Source: JACVRW01 sp963825345 (GTDB lineage Bacteria; Actinomycetota; Thermoleophilia; Solirubrobacterales; Thermoleophilaceae). From it: a stretch of 64,000 bases of DNA. The notes below the pieces were generated by a model. It saw only the letters and a program-made list of their open reading frames with translations, was not told the origin of the DNA and did no database searches. How positions within the stretch are numbered: position 1 is the first letter of the stretch; the number at the start of each line of letters is the position of its first letter. The stretch covers positions 1 to 64,000 of the forward strand of contig CAWGSQ010000003.1 in assembly GCA_963825345.1 (NCBI GenBank), read 5' to 3'. This document shows, in pieces, positions 24,973 through 36,176 of the stretch. The translations under genes and the position numbers were made by a program.

Positions 24973-25344
24973 TCAGCTGGTTTCGAGCTCTGCTTCGGCG
25001 TTCCGGATGATTCGGTTGCCGCCCTGTTCGGCCTGGGTCTCCACGATCACGCGGCCGTCGCGCTCGTCGGTGACCTTGCCGGTGACCGTGATCTCCTGCT
25101 CCGGGAAGCCCATGCCGCGGAACTGCACGGACAGCCGCTTGAGGCTGCGCGGGTCGCCGCCGGCGGCGTTCACGTTCGCGCGCGCCACCTGAGCCATCGT
25201 GTAGAGGCCATGGAGGATGTTCGAGGGCAGGCCGACCTGCTTCGCGAAGTCCACGTCGATGTGGATCGGGTTGAAGTCTCCCGACGCACCGGCGTAGCGG
25301 TGCGGCAGATACTTGTCCGGAGTGACCTTCAACTCGACGTTCAC
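24973..25344 (-). CDS. MaoC-like (R)-3-hydroxyacyl dehydratase subunit, HadB-like
   Basis: 123-residue hot-dog-fold protein. The hydratase-2 signature 'YAGASGDFNPIHIDVDFAK' supplies the catalytic Asp and His, followed by 'GLPSNILHGLYTMAQVAR'. The GTG at 25344 overlaps the stop of the next gene (GTGA), so the two are coupled, as in mycobacterial HadA/HadB dehydratase pairs that act in the elongation cycle of fatty-acid synthesis. A heterodimer with the upstream gene product is inferred. It ends 26 bp before hrcA. Confidence 0.85.
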   Translation of the reverse strand: MNVELKVTPDKYLPHRYAGASGDFNPIHIDVDFAKQVGLPSNILHGLYTMAQVARANVNAAGGDPRSLKRLSVQFRGMGFPEQEITVTGKVTDERDGRVIVETQAEQGGNRIIRNAEAELETS

Positions 25345-25784
25345 GACACGCCCCTGACGATGTTGGTCCAGGTGCCGCGCACGACCTGGGCGCCGTCCTG
25401 GTTGGTGGAGACCGTCTCGAACACGTAGAAGCCCATCCCGCCCTTCTCGGAGATGTCCTTCACGGAGGTGATCGTGCTGATCACGTCGCCGGAGCAGACC
25501 GGCTCGGACCACTCGAACTCCTGGGAGCCGTGCACCATCATCGCGAAGTTGATCCCGACCTCGGGGTCGAACAGCGCCGGCGCGAACGAGCCGGCTGAGT
25601 AGACCACGGCGAACATCGGCGGCGCCGCGATGTCCCGAAAGCCCGCCTCCGTCGCGGCCGCGCGGTCGAAGTAGATCGGGTTCTCCTCGCCCACCGCGTG
25701 GGCGTACTCGCGGATCTTCTCCCTGCCCACCTCGTACTCGAACGGCGGGTAGGTCTTTCCGGTCGCCTCTGCATTCACTGCCAC
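25341..25784 (-). CDS. MaoC_N (FAS1-like) dehydratase subunit, HadA-like
   Basis: 147 residues. The sequence 'YPPFEYEVGREKIREYAHAV' followed by 'ENPIYFDRAAATEAGFRDI' and 'APPMFAVVY' matches the N-terminal MaoC dehydratase family (HadA type), which lacks the catalytic pair and recognises the acyl chain. The next gene supplies the catalytic subunit. The start is GTG 25784, with GTG 25778 as an alternative. Only 21 bp separate it from the divergent MFS gene, so their promoters overlap or one lies within the coding region. Confidence 0.84.
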   Translation of the reverse strand: MAVNAEATGKTYPPFEYEVGREKIREYAHAVGEENPIYFDRAAATEAGFRDIAAPPMFAVVYSAGSFAPALFDPEVGINFAMMVHGSQEFEWSEPVCSGDVISTITSVKDISEKGGMGFYVFETVSTNQDGAQVVRGTWTNIVRGVS

Positions 25785-25805
25785 GGCGCGGCAGTGTATG
25801 CCTTG

Positions 25806-27008
25806 ATGAAGCTGGGTCGATACCTCGAGGTCCTGCGCACTCCGGGCGTCGCGCGGGTGGCGCTGTTCGCCACCACGGGGCGCCTGCCGTTCGCGATCGT
25901 GCCGCTGTCGGTGGTCCTCCTGATGCGCGAGGAGGGCTACCACTACGGGCAGATCGGGGCCGTGGTGGGCGCGGAGGCGCTGGCGGTGGGCGTGACGGCC
26001 GCCTTCGTCGGCCGGCTCGTGGACCGCGTCGGCCGCCGGCAGGTGATCCTCGTGACCGGCGTCGTGACCTCGCTCGTGCTCTGCGGCGAGGCGGTCGGCA
26101 TCCTCTCGAACGCCGAGGTCTGGCTGCTCGTGGTCCTGGCCGCGCTCCAGGGCGCCACGATCCCGCCGATCTCGGCCTCGATGCGCTCGCTGTGGTCCCA
26201 GCTCGTGCCGGAGGAGACGCTCGAAAGCGCATTCGCGTTCGACGCCATCCAGCTCGAGCTCGTCTTCGTGATCGGCCCGCTGATCGCGGCCGGCCTCGCC
26301 ACCGCCCTCAGCCCCGCCGTGGGCATGTTCCTGTGTGCCGGCTTCTACCTCGTCGCCTCGCTGGGATTCGCCACGGCCCCGGCGGCCCGGAGCGGCGCGC
26401 GGGACCCGGACTCCGAGCGCACCCGCGCCGGCGCGCTCCGCTCGCCCGGCATGCGCACGCTCGTGTTCGCGGGGGCCGTGACCGCGGTCTCCTTCGGGGC
26501 GCTCGAGGTTGCTCTTCCCGCTTTCGCGGAGGAGGAGGGCTCGCGCGGCGCTGTGGGGCCGCTGATCACGATTTGGGCGCTGGGCTCGGTGATAGGCGGG
26601 CTCTGGTACGGGGCACGAACCTGGACCAGCTCGGTCGAGAAGCGCTTCCTGATCCTCATGGTCCTGCTCGCCCTGGGCTCGGCACCGTTGCCGTTCGCCA
26701 CATCGATCGGCGTGATGGGCGTTCTGCTCGTGCTGACCGGCTTCGCGCTGGCGCCGCTCGCCACCACGGAGTACGCGCTCGTGGACCGGCTGGCGCCCGC
26801 CGGCACCCAGACCGAGGCCTATTCGTGGCAGATCGTTGCGAACGTGATGGGCGCAGCGGCCGGCTCGCTGATCGCAGGCCTGCTCGCCGAAGAGGTGAGC
26901 GTGGAGTGGGCCCTCGCTACCGCCGGCATCGCGTGCGCCGCCGGAGTCGTCGTTGCGCTGGCCGGGCGGAACACGCTCCGGCCGACTGTCTCAGCGAGCG
27001 AGACCTAA
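25806..27008 (+). CDS. Major facilitator superfamily transporter
   Basis: 400-residue integral membrane protein with about 12 hydrophobic segments. Family traits include the loop after helix 2 'FVGRLVDRVGRRQVILVTG' (the MFS G-x-x-x-D-R-x-G-R-R motif) and 'IPPISASMRSLWSQLVPEE' with helix 5 beyond. The halves are split by a basic loop ('ARSGARDPDSERTRAG'). The fold resembles drug or sugar-type effluxers; the substrate is unknown. The ATG at 25806 is chosen as it directly precedes the first amphipathic segment. Convergent with the sigma factor gene, with a strong hairpin between. Confidence 0.88.
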   Translation: MKLGRYLEVLRTPGVARVALFATTGRLPFAIVPLSVVLLMREEGYHYGQIGAVVGAEALAVGVTAAFVGRLVDRVGRRQVILVTGVVTSLVLCGEAVGILSNAEVWLLVVLAALQGATIPPISASMRSLWSQLVPEETLESAFAFDAIQLELVFVIGPLIAAGLATALSPAVGMFLCAGFYLVASLGFATAPAARSGARDPDSERTRAGALRSPGMRTLVFAGAVTAVSFGALEVALPAFAEEEGSRGAVGPLITIWALGSVIGGLWYGARTWTSSVEKRFLILMVLLALGSAPLPFATSIGVMGVLLVLTGFALAPLATTEYALVDRLAPAGTQTEAYSWQIVANVMGAAAGSLIAGLLAEEVSVEWALATAGIACAAGVVVALAGRNTLRPTVSASET

Positions 27009-27021
27009 CGCGGTCGCTGCG

Positions 27022-27042
27022 CGCCCGGCCGAGCCGGGCGCT
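27022..27042. terminator. Bidirectional hairpin between MFS and sigma factor genes
   Basis: Perfect 9-bp inverted repeat GCGCCCGGC - cga - GCCGGGCGC in the 41-bp space between two convergent stops (27008 and 27050). It has no T-tract on either strand, so it is a GC-rich terminator-like stem rather than a classical intrinsic terminator. Confidence 0.6.
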
Positions 27043-27049
27043 GGCGCAA

Positions 27050-27919
<870 letters not shown>

Positions 27920-27954
27920 CGCGCGGCAATTTATGACCGCCGCTTAAGGGACAC

Positions 27955-28576
27955 CTAAATCGTGGTTTTTCCCTCAAGGAAGCGGCGTACGAGCGCCACG
28001 GTGGCCTCCGGCTGCTCGAGCGACGGCAGGTGCCCGGCGTCCGGGATCACCGCGTATTCGGCGTCCGGTAGCTCCCGCGCCAGCCGCTCCGCGATCGCGC
28101 GGAAGTCGGGCTTGTCCCGCTCCCCCACGAGCACCAGTGCCGGCATGCGCACCGCGCTGAGGTCCAGCGCCGCGACCTCCGGGACGTCGAACTCGACCGC
28201 CCGTCGCGCCATTGGCCGGAGCCGGTCCGCAAGATCGGGGGCCCAGTAGGAGAGGTCCAGTTCGGTCACGGCGTCGAAATCTCCCGCCTCGAACAGGCGC
28301 TCCTCCTCCTCGGCGTAGGCGAGGAAGTCGGGGTCTGACCACTCGTGGTCGGGAAGCGGCGCGTCGATGACGACGAGAGCGGCCACGAGCTCCGGGTGCC
28401 GGGCGGCGAAGTCGAGCGACACAAGGCCGCCGTAGGACGATCCCACCAGCGCGGCCGGCTCGCCGGCGAAGGTCTCCGCCAGGTCGTCCTCGAGGTGGTG
28501 GCGCAGGAGTTCGCCTGGCAGCTCGAACCCGTCCCACATCCCGGGATCCGCGATCCCCGAGTGGACCAGCACAGTC

Positions 28577-28587
<11 letters not shown>
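27955..28587 (-). CDS. Alpha/beta-fold hydrolase
   Basis: 210 residues. The nucleophile elbow is 'ALVGSSYGGLVSLDFAARHP' (Ser in GSSYGG), the acid is probably Asp in 'LVLVGERDKPDFRAIAERLA', and the His lies in 'VIPDAGHLPSLEQPEATV'. The cap region ('WSDPDFLAYAEEEERLFEAG') is short. The N-terminus is clipped compared with many relatives: the HG oxyanion strand reads 'TVLVHSGIADPGMWDGFELP'. The substrate is unknown (ester, lactone or peroxide hydrolases are all possible). Its start overlaps the lepA 3' end by 11 bp. Confidence 0.86.
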
Positions 28588-30385
<1,798 letters not shown>

Positions 30386-30430
30386 TGCGGCGTACGAGTA
30401 TGGCGATGGGTCATAGTTCCGCCTGGACTC

Positions 30431-30829
30431 GTGATTGCGACTGACATCGAAGTCGTCAAGGCGATGTTTGCCGCCTTCGCGGACCGGGACCTCGAGACAG
30501 TGCTGGGGCTGGCACACCCAGACATCGAGTTCACGGCCGTGACCGGCGAGCAGGCCGGCCGCACCGAGCCCTACAGGGGCCACTCAGGCATGCGCCAATA
30601 CTTCCGCGACGTGGCCGCCGTGTGGGAGGAGCTGCGGCTCACCCCGCGCGAGTTCCGCCCGGAGGGCGACCTCATCCTCGTGATCGGCAAGGTCAGCGCG
30701 CGCTCGCGCGCACGCATCATCAGCGGCTCGACCGGATGGATCTGGCGGGTCCGGGACGGCAAGGTGGTGTACGGCAGGGTCTACGACTCCGCGGCCGACG
30801 CGATCGCCGCGCTGGAGGAGGGAAGCTAA
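30431..30829 (+). CDS. SnoaL-like protein (NTF2 fold)
   Basis: 132 residues from GTG 30431. Pattern 'VVKAMFAAFADRDLETVLGL', 'HPDIEFTAVTGEQAGRTEP', 'YRGHSGMRQYFRDVAAVWEE', 'GWIWRVRDGKVVYGRVYDS' is the common SnoaL-2 layout; the pocket-type residues cannot identify a ligand. It is not closely similar to the other SnoaL-like protein in this window (gene at 2330). Its TAA stop overlaps the ferritin-like gene stop in a shared CTAA. Confidence 0.78.
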   Translation: MIATDIEVVKAMFAAFADRDLETVLGLAHPDIEFTAVTGEQAGRTEPYRGHSGMRQYFRDVAAVWEELRLTPREFRPEGDLILVIGKVSARSRARIISGSTGWIWRVRDGKVVYGRVYDSAADAIAALEEGS

Positions 30830-31263
30830 GGCCGACGGCGCGCGCGCAGCAGGTAGTCCACCTGCTCCTGCTTGCGCATGATCATGTGCTCCAGGCGGTG
30901 CTCCACGGCTTCGGAGGCCGCCTCGCGCCCGGTCGGCTCGATGGCCGCTTGGAGCGCCTCGAGGGTCTCTGACTCGCAGTCGATGAGACCGTCGATCGCC
31001 TTGTCCGGGTTGGCGACGAACTCGATCGGGGCCATGTCCGTGGTCGGCTCGCCGCCCAGGGCGGTGATCTTCTCGACCAGGCGGGTGGCGTCCTCCAGCT
31101 CGGAGAGCGAGTGCTCGCGCATCTTTTCCGCATGCGCCTGGTACTCGAGCCCGATCACGCTGCCGGCCACCAGCGAGTACTGGAGCACCGAGCGGTGCTG
31201 GAGGCGGAGCGCCTTGTTGAGGCACTCGATCTGCTTCTCGACATCCATCTTCTCGTCGGCCAT
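30826..31263 (-). CDS. Ferritin-like/bacterioferritin-type helical protein
   Basis: 145 residues, all-helical by pattern. Spaced Glu/His residues fit a four-helix di-iron bundle: 'LNKALRLQHRSVLQYSLVAG' (Gln-His), 'QAHAEKMREHSLSELEDATR' (Glu-x-x-x-x-His and Glu), 'CESETLEALQAAIEP' and 'VEHRLEHMIMRKQEQVDYLL'. This resembles the ferritin-like/Dps-bacterioferritin superfamily and could bind iron or scavenge oxidants. It is coded 9 bp after murJ on the same strand. Whether the metal site is intact needs a structural comparison. Confidence 0.75.
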   Translation of the reverse strand: MADEKMDVEKQIECLNKALRLQHRSVLQYSLVAGSVIGLEYQAHAEKMREHSLSELEDATRLVEKITALGGEPTTDMAPIEFVANPDKAIDGLIDCESETLEALQAAIEPTGREAASEAVEHRLEHMIMRKQEQVDYLLRARRRP

Positions 31264-31272
31264 GTGCCGCTT

Positions 31273-32874
31273 CTACCCCTCGGAGTCACCGCGGCTAACG
31301 AGCAGGCGCGGGATCTGCCGCGCCTCGGGCACGCGCAGCACCCACACGGCGGCCGCGTAAACCGCCGCCCCCGCGGCGATCGCGGCGAGCACCGAGAGGG
31401 CCTGGCCGCCGAGCGAGCGACCCAGGAGATCGTCGAGGCCCTTCCAGCTGAAGTACGACACCGCCGCCAGCAGCGCGCCCGCCGCCAGCATCCGCACCAC
31501 GGTCGAGATCAGCCGCGCGCCCTCGATGCCGGCGAGCTCCTTTCGCAGGATCCAGCCCTGCGCCACGCTCATCACGATCGTGCCGACCACGGTGCCGAGC
31601 ACGATCCCGGCGATCTCGAATGGGCCGTAGAGCGCTGCCGCGATGGCTGCGTTCACCACAAGGTTCAGCCCGGCGAGCGCCGTGGTTGCCCACGGCCGCT
31701 GGAGGCTGAAGAACGTGCGCGAGAACAGCAGGCTCACGCCCTGGAAGGGCAGCGAGATCGACCACCAGACCATCGCGGTGGAGGTGAGGTCGGTGGCCTC
31801 CGTGCCGAACGCTCCGCGCTCGTAAACGAGCCGCGTGATCGGCTCGGCGAGCACGGCCATCAGCACTGCGCTCGGGATCAGCAGCAGGCAGATCTGGCGC
31901 ACGCCGGTGCCCATCGTGCGGCGGAGGTCGTCGCGTGCTCCGCGCGCCGCGAAGCGCGACATCGTGGGAAACAGGATCGTGGCGACCGCGATGCTGAACA
32001 AGCCCTGCGGCAGCTGGTAGATGCGAAAGGCCTTATCGATCGCCGCGGGCGCCTCGTCGGACACGAGCGTGCCGAACACCGAGTTGATCAGCAGGCTCAC
32101 GTTGATCAGCCCGAGGGCGATCGTGACCGGCAGCATCAGCTTCAGCACGCGCCTGACGCGCTCGTCACGCCAGTCGATCCTGAATGACACGCTTCCGCCG
32201 CGCCCGCGCAGCCACGGCAGCGGCAGCAGGAACTGGACCACCGTGCCCAGGAGGATCCCGATCGCGTACGCGTAGATCTCGTCCTCCTCCGGCAGCACCG
32301 GAACGAGGCCCACGAGCGCCGCGATGATCACGAGGTTCCAGGCCACCGGGGCGAGCGCTGGCACCGCGAAGTGCTCGAAGGAGTTGAGCATCCCCACCAC
32401 GAGCCCCGACAGGGCCAGCAGCACGACGATCGGGAACATCAGCCGCGCCAGGTTGACCGTGAGTTCCTTGAGTGCCGGGTCGTCGTCGAAGCCCGGGGCG
32501 AACAGCCCCATCAGCGGCTCGGCGAACAGGACGAACAGCGCCGTGACCGCGGCGAGCACCAGGCAGATCAGGAAGAACAGGCTCGAGGCGACCCGGAACG
32601 CCTCCTTGCGCTCTCCCTTCTCCAGCAGCTCGCTGAATACGGGCACGAACGCGCCCTGGAGCGCGGAATCGGCGAACAGGGCGCGCACCAGGTTCGGCAC
32701 CTGGAACGCGATCGTGAACGCGGACATCGCCCCCGTGACGCCGAAGTAGCTCGCCGCCACGACCTCCCGCGCGAGGCCGAGCAGGCGCGAAAGGCCGGTC
32801 GCGAACGAGAAGAACGCGGTGTTGCGCGCGATGCGCCGTCCCTGTCCGGACCGGCCGGGTGCGTCGGTCGCCAC
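31273..32874 (-). CDS. murJ: Lipid II flippase MurJ (MviN)
   Basis: 533-residue polytopic protein with about 14 hydrophobic segments. The family start 'NTAFFSFATGLSRLLGLARE' and 'FGVTGAMSAFTIAFQVPNLV' match MurJ helices 1 and 2, and the long middle 'ALGLINVSLLINSVFGTLV' and 'YQLPQGLFSIAVATILFPTM' are diagnostic. It flips peptidoglycan precursor lipid II across the membrane. Divergent from rpsT. The C-terminal region ('VLAAIAAGAAVYAAAVWVLR') is hydrophobic as usual. Confidence 0.94.
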   Translation of the reverse strand: MATDAPGRSGQGRRIARNTAFFSFATGLSRLLGLAREVVAASYFGVTGAMSAFTIAFQVPNLVRALFADSALQGAFVPVFSELLEKGERKEAFRVASSLFFLICLVLAAVTALFVLFAEPLMGLFAPGFDDDPALKELTVNLARLMFPIVVLLALSGLVVGMLNSFEHFAVPALAPVAWNLVIIAALVGLVPVLPEEDEIYAYAIGILLGTVVQFLLPLPWLRGRGGSVSFRIDWRDERVRRVLKLMLPVTIALGLINVSLLINSVFGTLVSDEAPAAIDKAFRIYQLPQGLFSIAVATILFPTMSRFAARGARDDLRRTMGTGVRQICLLLIPSAVLMAVLAEPITRLVYERGAFGTEATDLTSTAMVWWSISLPFQGVSLLFSRTFFSLQRPWATTALAGLNLVVNAAIAAALYGPFEIAGIVLGTVVGTIVMSVAQGWILRKELAGIEGARLISTVVRMLAAGALLAAVSYFSWKGLDDLLGRSLGGQALSVLAAIAAGAAVYAAAVWVLRVPEARQIPRLLVSRGDSEG

Positions 32875-32906
32875 TGGCCGGCGCCCGCTACACTCGCGTC
32901 GGTTCT

Positions 32907-33170
32907 ATGGCCAACATCGCCTCACAAGAAAAGCGGATTCATCGGGCGGAGCGCGAGCGCCTCGAGAATCGGCGCCGTACTTCCGAGGTGAAGACCTGGT
33001 TCCGACGCCTGGAATCGGCGGTCGGCGAGGGCGACGCCACGAAGGCTGACGACGAGTTTCGCAAGCTCGTCTCGCGGATCGACAAGGCCGCGAAGTCCGG
33101 AGCGCTGCATCGCAACAACGCCGCCCGCAAGAAGTCCCGCGCGGCGCGCATCCGCAGCAGCATCTCCTAG
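32907..33170 (+). CDS. rpsT: 30S ribosomal protein S20
   Basis: 87 residues, Lys/Arg-rich: 'MANIASQEKRIHRAERERLE', 'RRTSEVKTWFRRLESAVGEG', 'LVSRIDKAAKSGALHRNNAA', 'KKSRAARI'. These match S20 blocks throughout. The ATG at 32907 is preferred to an earlier in-frame ATG (32859) that overlaps the divergent murJ gene and is not conserved. A -10-like TACACT sits about 15-20 bp upstream. Isolated ribosomal-protein gene, as usual for rpsT. Confidence 0.95.
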   Translation: MANIASQEKRIHRAERERLENRRRTSEVKTWFRRLESAVGEGDATKADDEFRKLVSRIDKAAKSGALHRNNAARKKSRAARIRSSIS

Positions 33171-33225
33171 CGCGTTAACCGAACCGCGACATTTCTCCGT
33201 GCCGTGTGGGTAAATCCCCGGCGGG

Positions 33226-34671
33226 ATGGCGCAGGAGACGCGGCGGGAGTTCCTCGAGCGGACGGCGTACACGGCTGGCATGGCCGGGCTGGCGGCAGCC
33301 CTGCCGGCTGGCACGATCCTGGCTGAGGCGGCCGACGCGGCGGCGCGCGGTTCCGGGCTCCCCTCGCCACGGAACCTCCCTATCGACCACTTCGTGGTGC
33401 TGATGATGGAGAACCGCTCGTTCGATCACTACTTCGGCTGGGTCCCGGGGGCGGACGCGGTTCAGGACCAGAGCTACACGGACCCGTCCGGAGCGTCCGT
33501 GCCGACGCGCCACTTCTCCAGCCTCGGAGGCGGCGGGATGGAGTACAAGGGCTGCGGCCACCCGGATCCGGGCCACGGCTGGGAGTCAGGACGCGCGCAG
33601 CTGCTCGGCGGCTTCCTCGCGGACGGCTCGGGCAACGACGAGTTCGCGCTCACCTACTTCAACAGCGGCGAGCTCGGCTTCATCCACGAGGCGGCGCGGA
33701 ACTACACGCTCTACGACCGCTTCTTCTGCTCGCTGCTCGCCTCGACCTGGCCCAACCGCTACTACAAGTGGTCCGGTCAATCGGGCGGGCTCAAGAACAA
33801 CGATCCGCCCGCCGGGACGCTCGGCAACCAGTGGGAGACGATCTTCGACCGAGGTCTTGCGCACGGCCTCAGCGCGCGTTACTACGCCTCCGACCTGCCC
33901 TTCTCCGCGGTCTGGGGGGCGCGCGGCGCTACCTGGACCAACCCAATCACGCGCTACTACGCCGACTGCGCGGCCGGGACGCTTCCGAACATCGCTTTCG
34001 TGGACCCGCCGTTCCGCGACGGGGGTGGCGGCGACGGCCTGTCGGCCGACGAGCACCCGCTGGGCGACGTGCGGCTCGGACAGGCGTTCATGGCCGACGC
34101 GGTGAACGCGTTCGTGAAGTCGCCCTGCTACCGGCGCGGGGCGCTGTTCGTGCTCTACGACGAGTGGGGTGGCTTCTTCGACCACGTGACGCCGCCTCAC
34201 GTGCCCGATGACCGCGCGAGCGCGAACCTGTACGAGGACTTCGGTCAGATGGGCTTCCGGATCCCGGCGCTGGCGGTCTCGCCCTATGCGCGCGGCCGCC
34301 GGAAGCGCACTGAGTTCCGCGTGGACCACGGGCTCTACGGGCACGAGTCTGTGCTCAAGCTGATCTCGTACCGCTTCGGGCTCGGCGACCTGACGCTACG
34401 GCAGGCTCAGGCCCGCAACATCGGCTTGAGCTTCGACTGGGAACACGCCGACTTCGACCAGCCCGCGCTGCCGGACCCGCCCGAGGTGGCCACCGCACCG
34501 TGCGCGCTGGGCGGGGGCGACGTGCTCGACAGCCAGGCCGCGCATGCCGGAGACCTCGTCGCGCTGGAGGAGCTCGCGGACCGCTTCGGCGTGCCGAGCT
34601 ACGAGGGCAAGCTGGGCGACATCTTCACGTTGCCGGACTCGATTCAGCGAGCTGTTCTCAGCCGTCCGTAG
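33226..34671 (+). CDS. Tat-exported phosphoesterase (phospholipase C / acid phosphatase family)
   Basis: 481 residues. The N-terminus carries a twin-arginine signal, 'TRREFLERTAYTAGMAG' then an Ala-rich hydrophobic core, so it leaves the cell folded. The phosphoesterase domain starts 'PIDHFVVLMMENRSFDHYFG', the family hallmark, with Thr/Ser nucleophile region and later 'LFVLYDEWGGFFDHVTPPH', 'GFRIPALAVSPYARG' and 'VDHGLYGHESVLKLI', containing the metal-binding Asp/His residues. Members hydrolyse phospholipids or phosphomonoesters. Located between rpsT and an aldehyde dehydrogenase gene. A phospholipid or teichoic-like phosphate source role is inferred. Confidence 0.9.
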   Translation: MAQETRREFLERTAYTAGMAGLAAALPAGTILAEAADAAARGSGLPSPRNLPIDHFVVLMMENRSFDHYFGWVPGADAVQDQSYTDPSGASVPTRHFSSLGGGGMEYKGCGHPDPGHGWESGRAQLLGGFLADGSGNDEFALTYFNSGELGFIHEAARNYTLYDRFFCSLLASTWPNRYYKWSGQSGGLKNNDPPAGTLGNQWETIFDRGLAHGLSARYYASDLPFSAVWGARGATWTNPITRYYADCAAGTLPNIAFVDPPFRDGGGGDGLSADEHPLGDVRLGQAFMADAVNAFVKSPCYRRGALFVLYDEWGGFFDHVTPPHVPDDRASANLYEDFGQMGFRIPALAVSPYARGRRKRTEFRVDHGLYGHESVLKLISYRFGLGDLTLRQAQARNIGLSFDWEHADFDQPALPDPPEVATAPCALGGGDVLDSQAAHAGDLVALEELADRFGVPSYEGKLGDIFTLPDSIQRAVLSRP

Positions 34672-34682
34672 AGTCCTCCCAC

Positions 34683-36176
34683 ATGGAGACCAGACTGCTC
34701 ATTCGCGGCGAGCAGGTGGCCGGCGAGGCCAACCCGCTGCCGGTGGAGAATCCCGCCACCGAGAAGACGATCGCCTCGGTAGGACTGCCTTCGCCCGATC
34801 AGATCGACGCCGCCGTCGCGGCCGCCAACGAGGCCTTCCCGGGCTGGGCGGCCACTCCCGCGGTCGAGCGCGCCGAGCTCCTGCACGAGGTGGCCATCCG
34901 GCTGCGCGCTCGCACCGACGAGCTCGCGCGGGTGATGACGCTCGAGGGCGGCAAGCCGCTCATCGAGAACTCGGACGAGGTCGGCTGGACCGCGTCGGCC
35001 TTCGACTACTACGCCGAGATGGGACGCAACTTCGCCGGCCGCGTGATTCCGTCGATCGAGTCCACGCAGCTCGCGCTGGTGGTGAAGGAGCCGATCGGCG
35101 CCTGGGGCTGCATCGTGCCCTGGAACTATCCGCTGCTGCTGCTCGCCTGGAAGCTGGCGCCCGCCATCGCCGCCGGCAACACCGTGGTGGCGAAGCCGTC
35201 GGAGCTCACGCCGCTCTCCACGCTCATGCTCGCCCCCTGCTTCGATCACCTGCCGCCGGGTGTGCTGAACATCGTGGCGGGCGCGGGCGATGTGGGCTCG
35301 GCGATCGTGAACGACGAGCGCATCGCCGGCGTGGCGTTCACGGGGTCGGTCGAGACCGGCAAGAGAGTGGCGGCCGCCTGCGCAACGCGAGTGGCTCGCA
35401 TGAACCTCGAGATGGGCGGCAAGGACCCTTTCATCGTGTGCGCCGACGTGGCAGGCGACGTGGGCGTGGCCGCCAAGGGCGGCGCGTGGGCGGCGTACCT
35501 GAACGCCGGGCAGGTGTGCACCTCCGCGGAGCGCTTCTACGTCGCGCGCGAGGTCTACGACGACTTCGTCTCCGCATTCGTGGACTACACGAGCTCGCTG
35601 CGCGTGGGCGATCCGCTCGATGCCTCCACGGACGTGGGACCGATGGTGTCTGCGCCGCAGCGAGCGAAGGTGGAGGCGCAGATGGAGGCGGCCGTGACGG
35701 CGGGCGCCGAGGTGCTCGTTGGAGGCGACAGGGCCGGCTTCGATCGCGGGCACTTCTTCTCACCGGCCGTCGTGACGGGCGCCCCTGACACCACCGAGCT
35801 GCTGCGCGAGGAGACGTTTGGTCCGGTGGCCCCGATCGTGCCCGTGGACTCGCTCGACGAGGCGATCCGCCTGGCGAACGCAACCCGCTTCGGGCTCGGC
35901 GCAAACGTCTACACGCGCGACCTCGAGACCGCGGTGCGCTGCATGCGCGAGATCCGCGCCGGGACCGTCTGGATCAACGACCCGCTCACCGACAACGACG
36001 CCGGGCCCTTCGGCGGCATGAAGCAGTCGGGCTTCGGACGCGAGCTCGGGCAGGAGGGTCTAGAGGCGTTCCAGGACACGAAGCACGTCCACATCGAGAC
36101 CAAGATCGCCCCCAAGGAGTGGTGGTATCCGTACGGGCCGAGCGACCCGGCGCCGCCCTCCGGCGCGGGCGCCTAG
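34683..36176 (+). CDS. NAD(P)-dependent aldehyde dehydrogenase
   Basis: 497 residues. The Rossmann part includes 'IVPWNYPLLLLAWKLAPAIA' and 'GNTVVAKPSELTPLS'; the general base Glu is in 'MNLEMGGKDPFIVCADVA', and the nucleophile Cys in 'NAGQVCTSAERFYVAREV', with 'EETFGPVAPIVPVD' and 'GGMKQSGFGRELGQEGLEAF' near the end. The overall type is close to betaine-aldehyde or aminobutyraldehyde dehydrogenases, but the substrate cannot be fixed. ATG 34683 is 11 bp after the phosphoesterase stop on the same strand, suggesting joint transcription. Its stop shares CTAG with holA. Confidence 0.92.
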   Translation: METRLLIRGEQVAGEANPLPVENPATEKTIASVGLPSPDQIDAAVAAANEAFPGWAATPAVERAELLHEVAIRLRARTDELARVMTLEGGKPLIENSDEVGWTASAFDYYAEMGRNFAGRVIPSIESTQLALVVKEPIGAWGCIVPWNYPLLLLAWKLAPAIAAGNTVVAKPSELTPLSTLMLAPCFDHLPPGVLNIVAGAGDVGSAIVNDERIAGVAFTGSVETGKRVAAACATRVARMNLEMGGKDPFIVCADVAGDVGVAAKGGAWAAYLNAGQVCTSAERFYVAREVYDDFVSAFVDYTSSLRVGDPLDASTDVGPMVSAPQRAKVEAQMEAAVTAGAEVLVGGDRAGFDRGHFFSPAVVTGAPDTTELLREETFGPVAPIVPVDSLDEAIRLANATRFGLGANVYTRDLETAVRCMREIRAGTVWINDPLTDNDAGPFGGMKQSGFGRELGQEGLEAFQDTKHVHIETKIAPKEWWYPYGPSDPAPPSGAGA

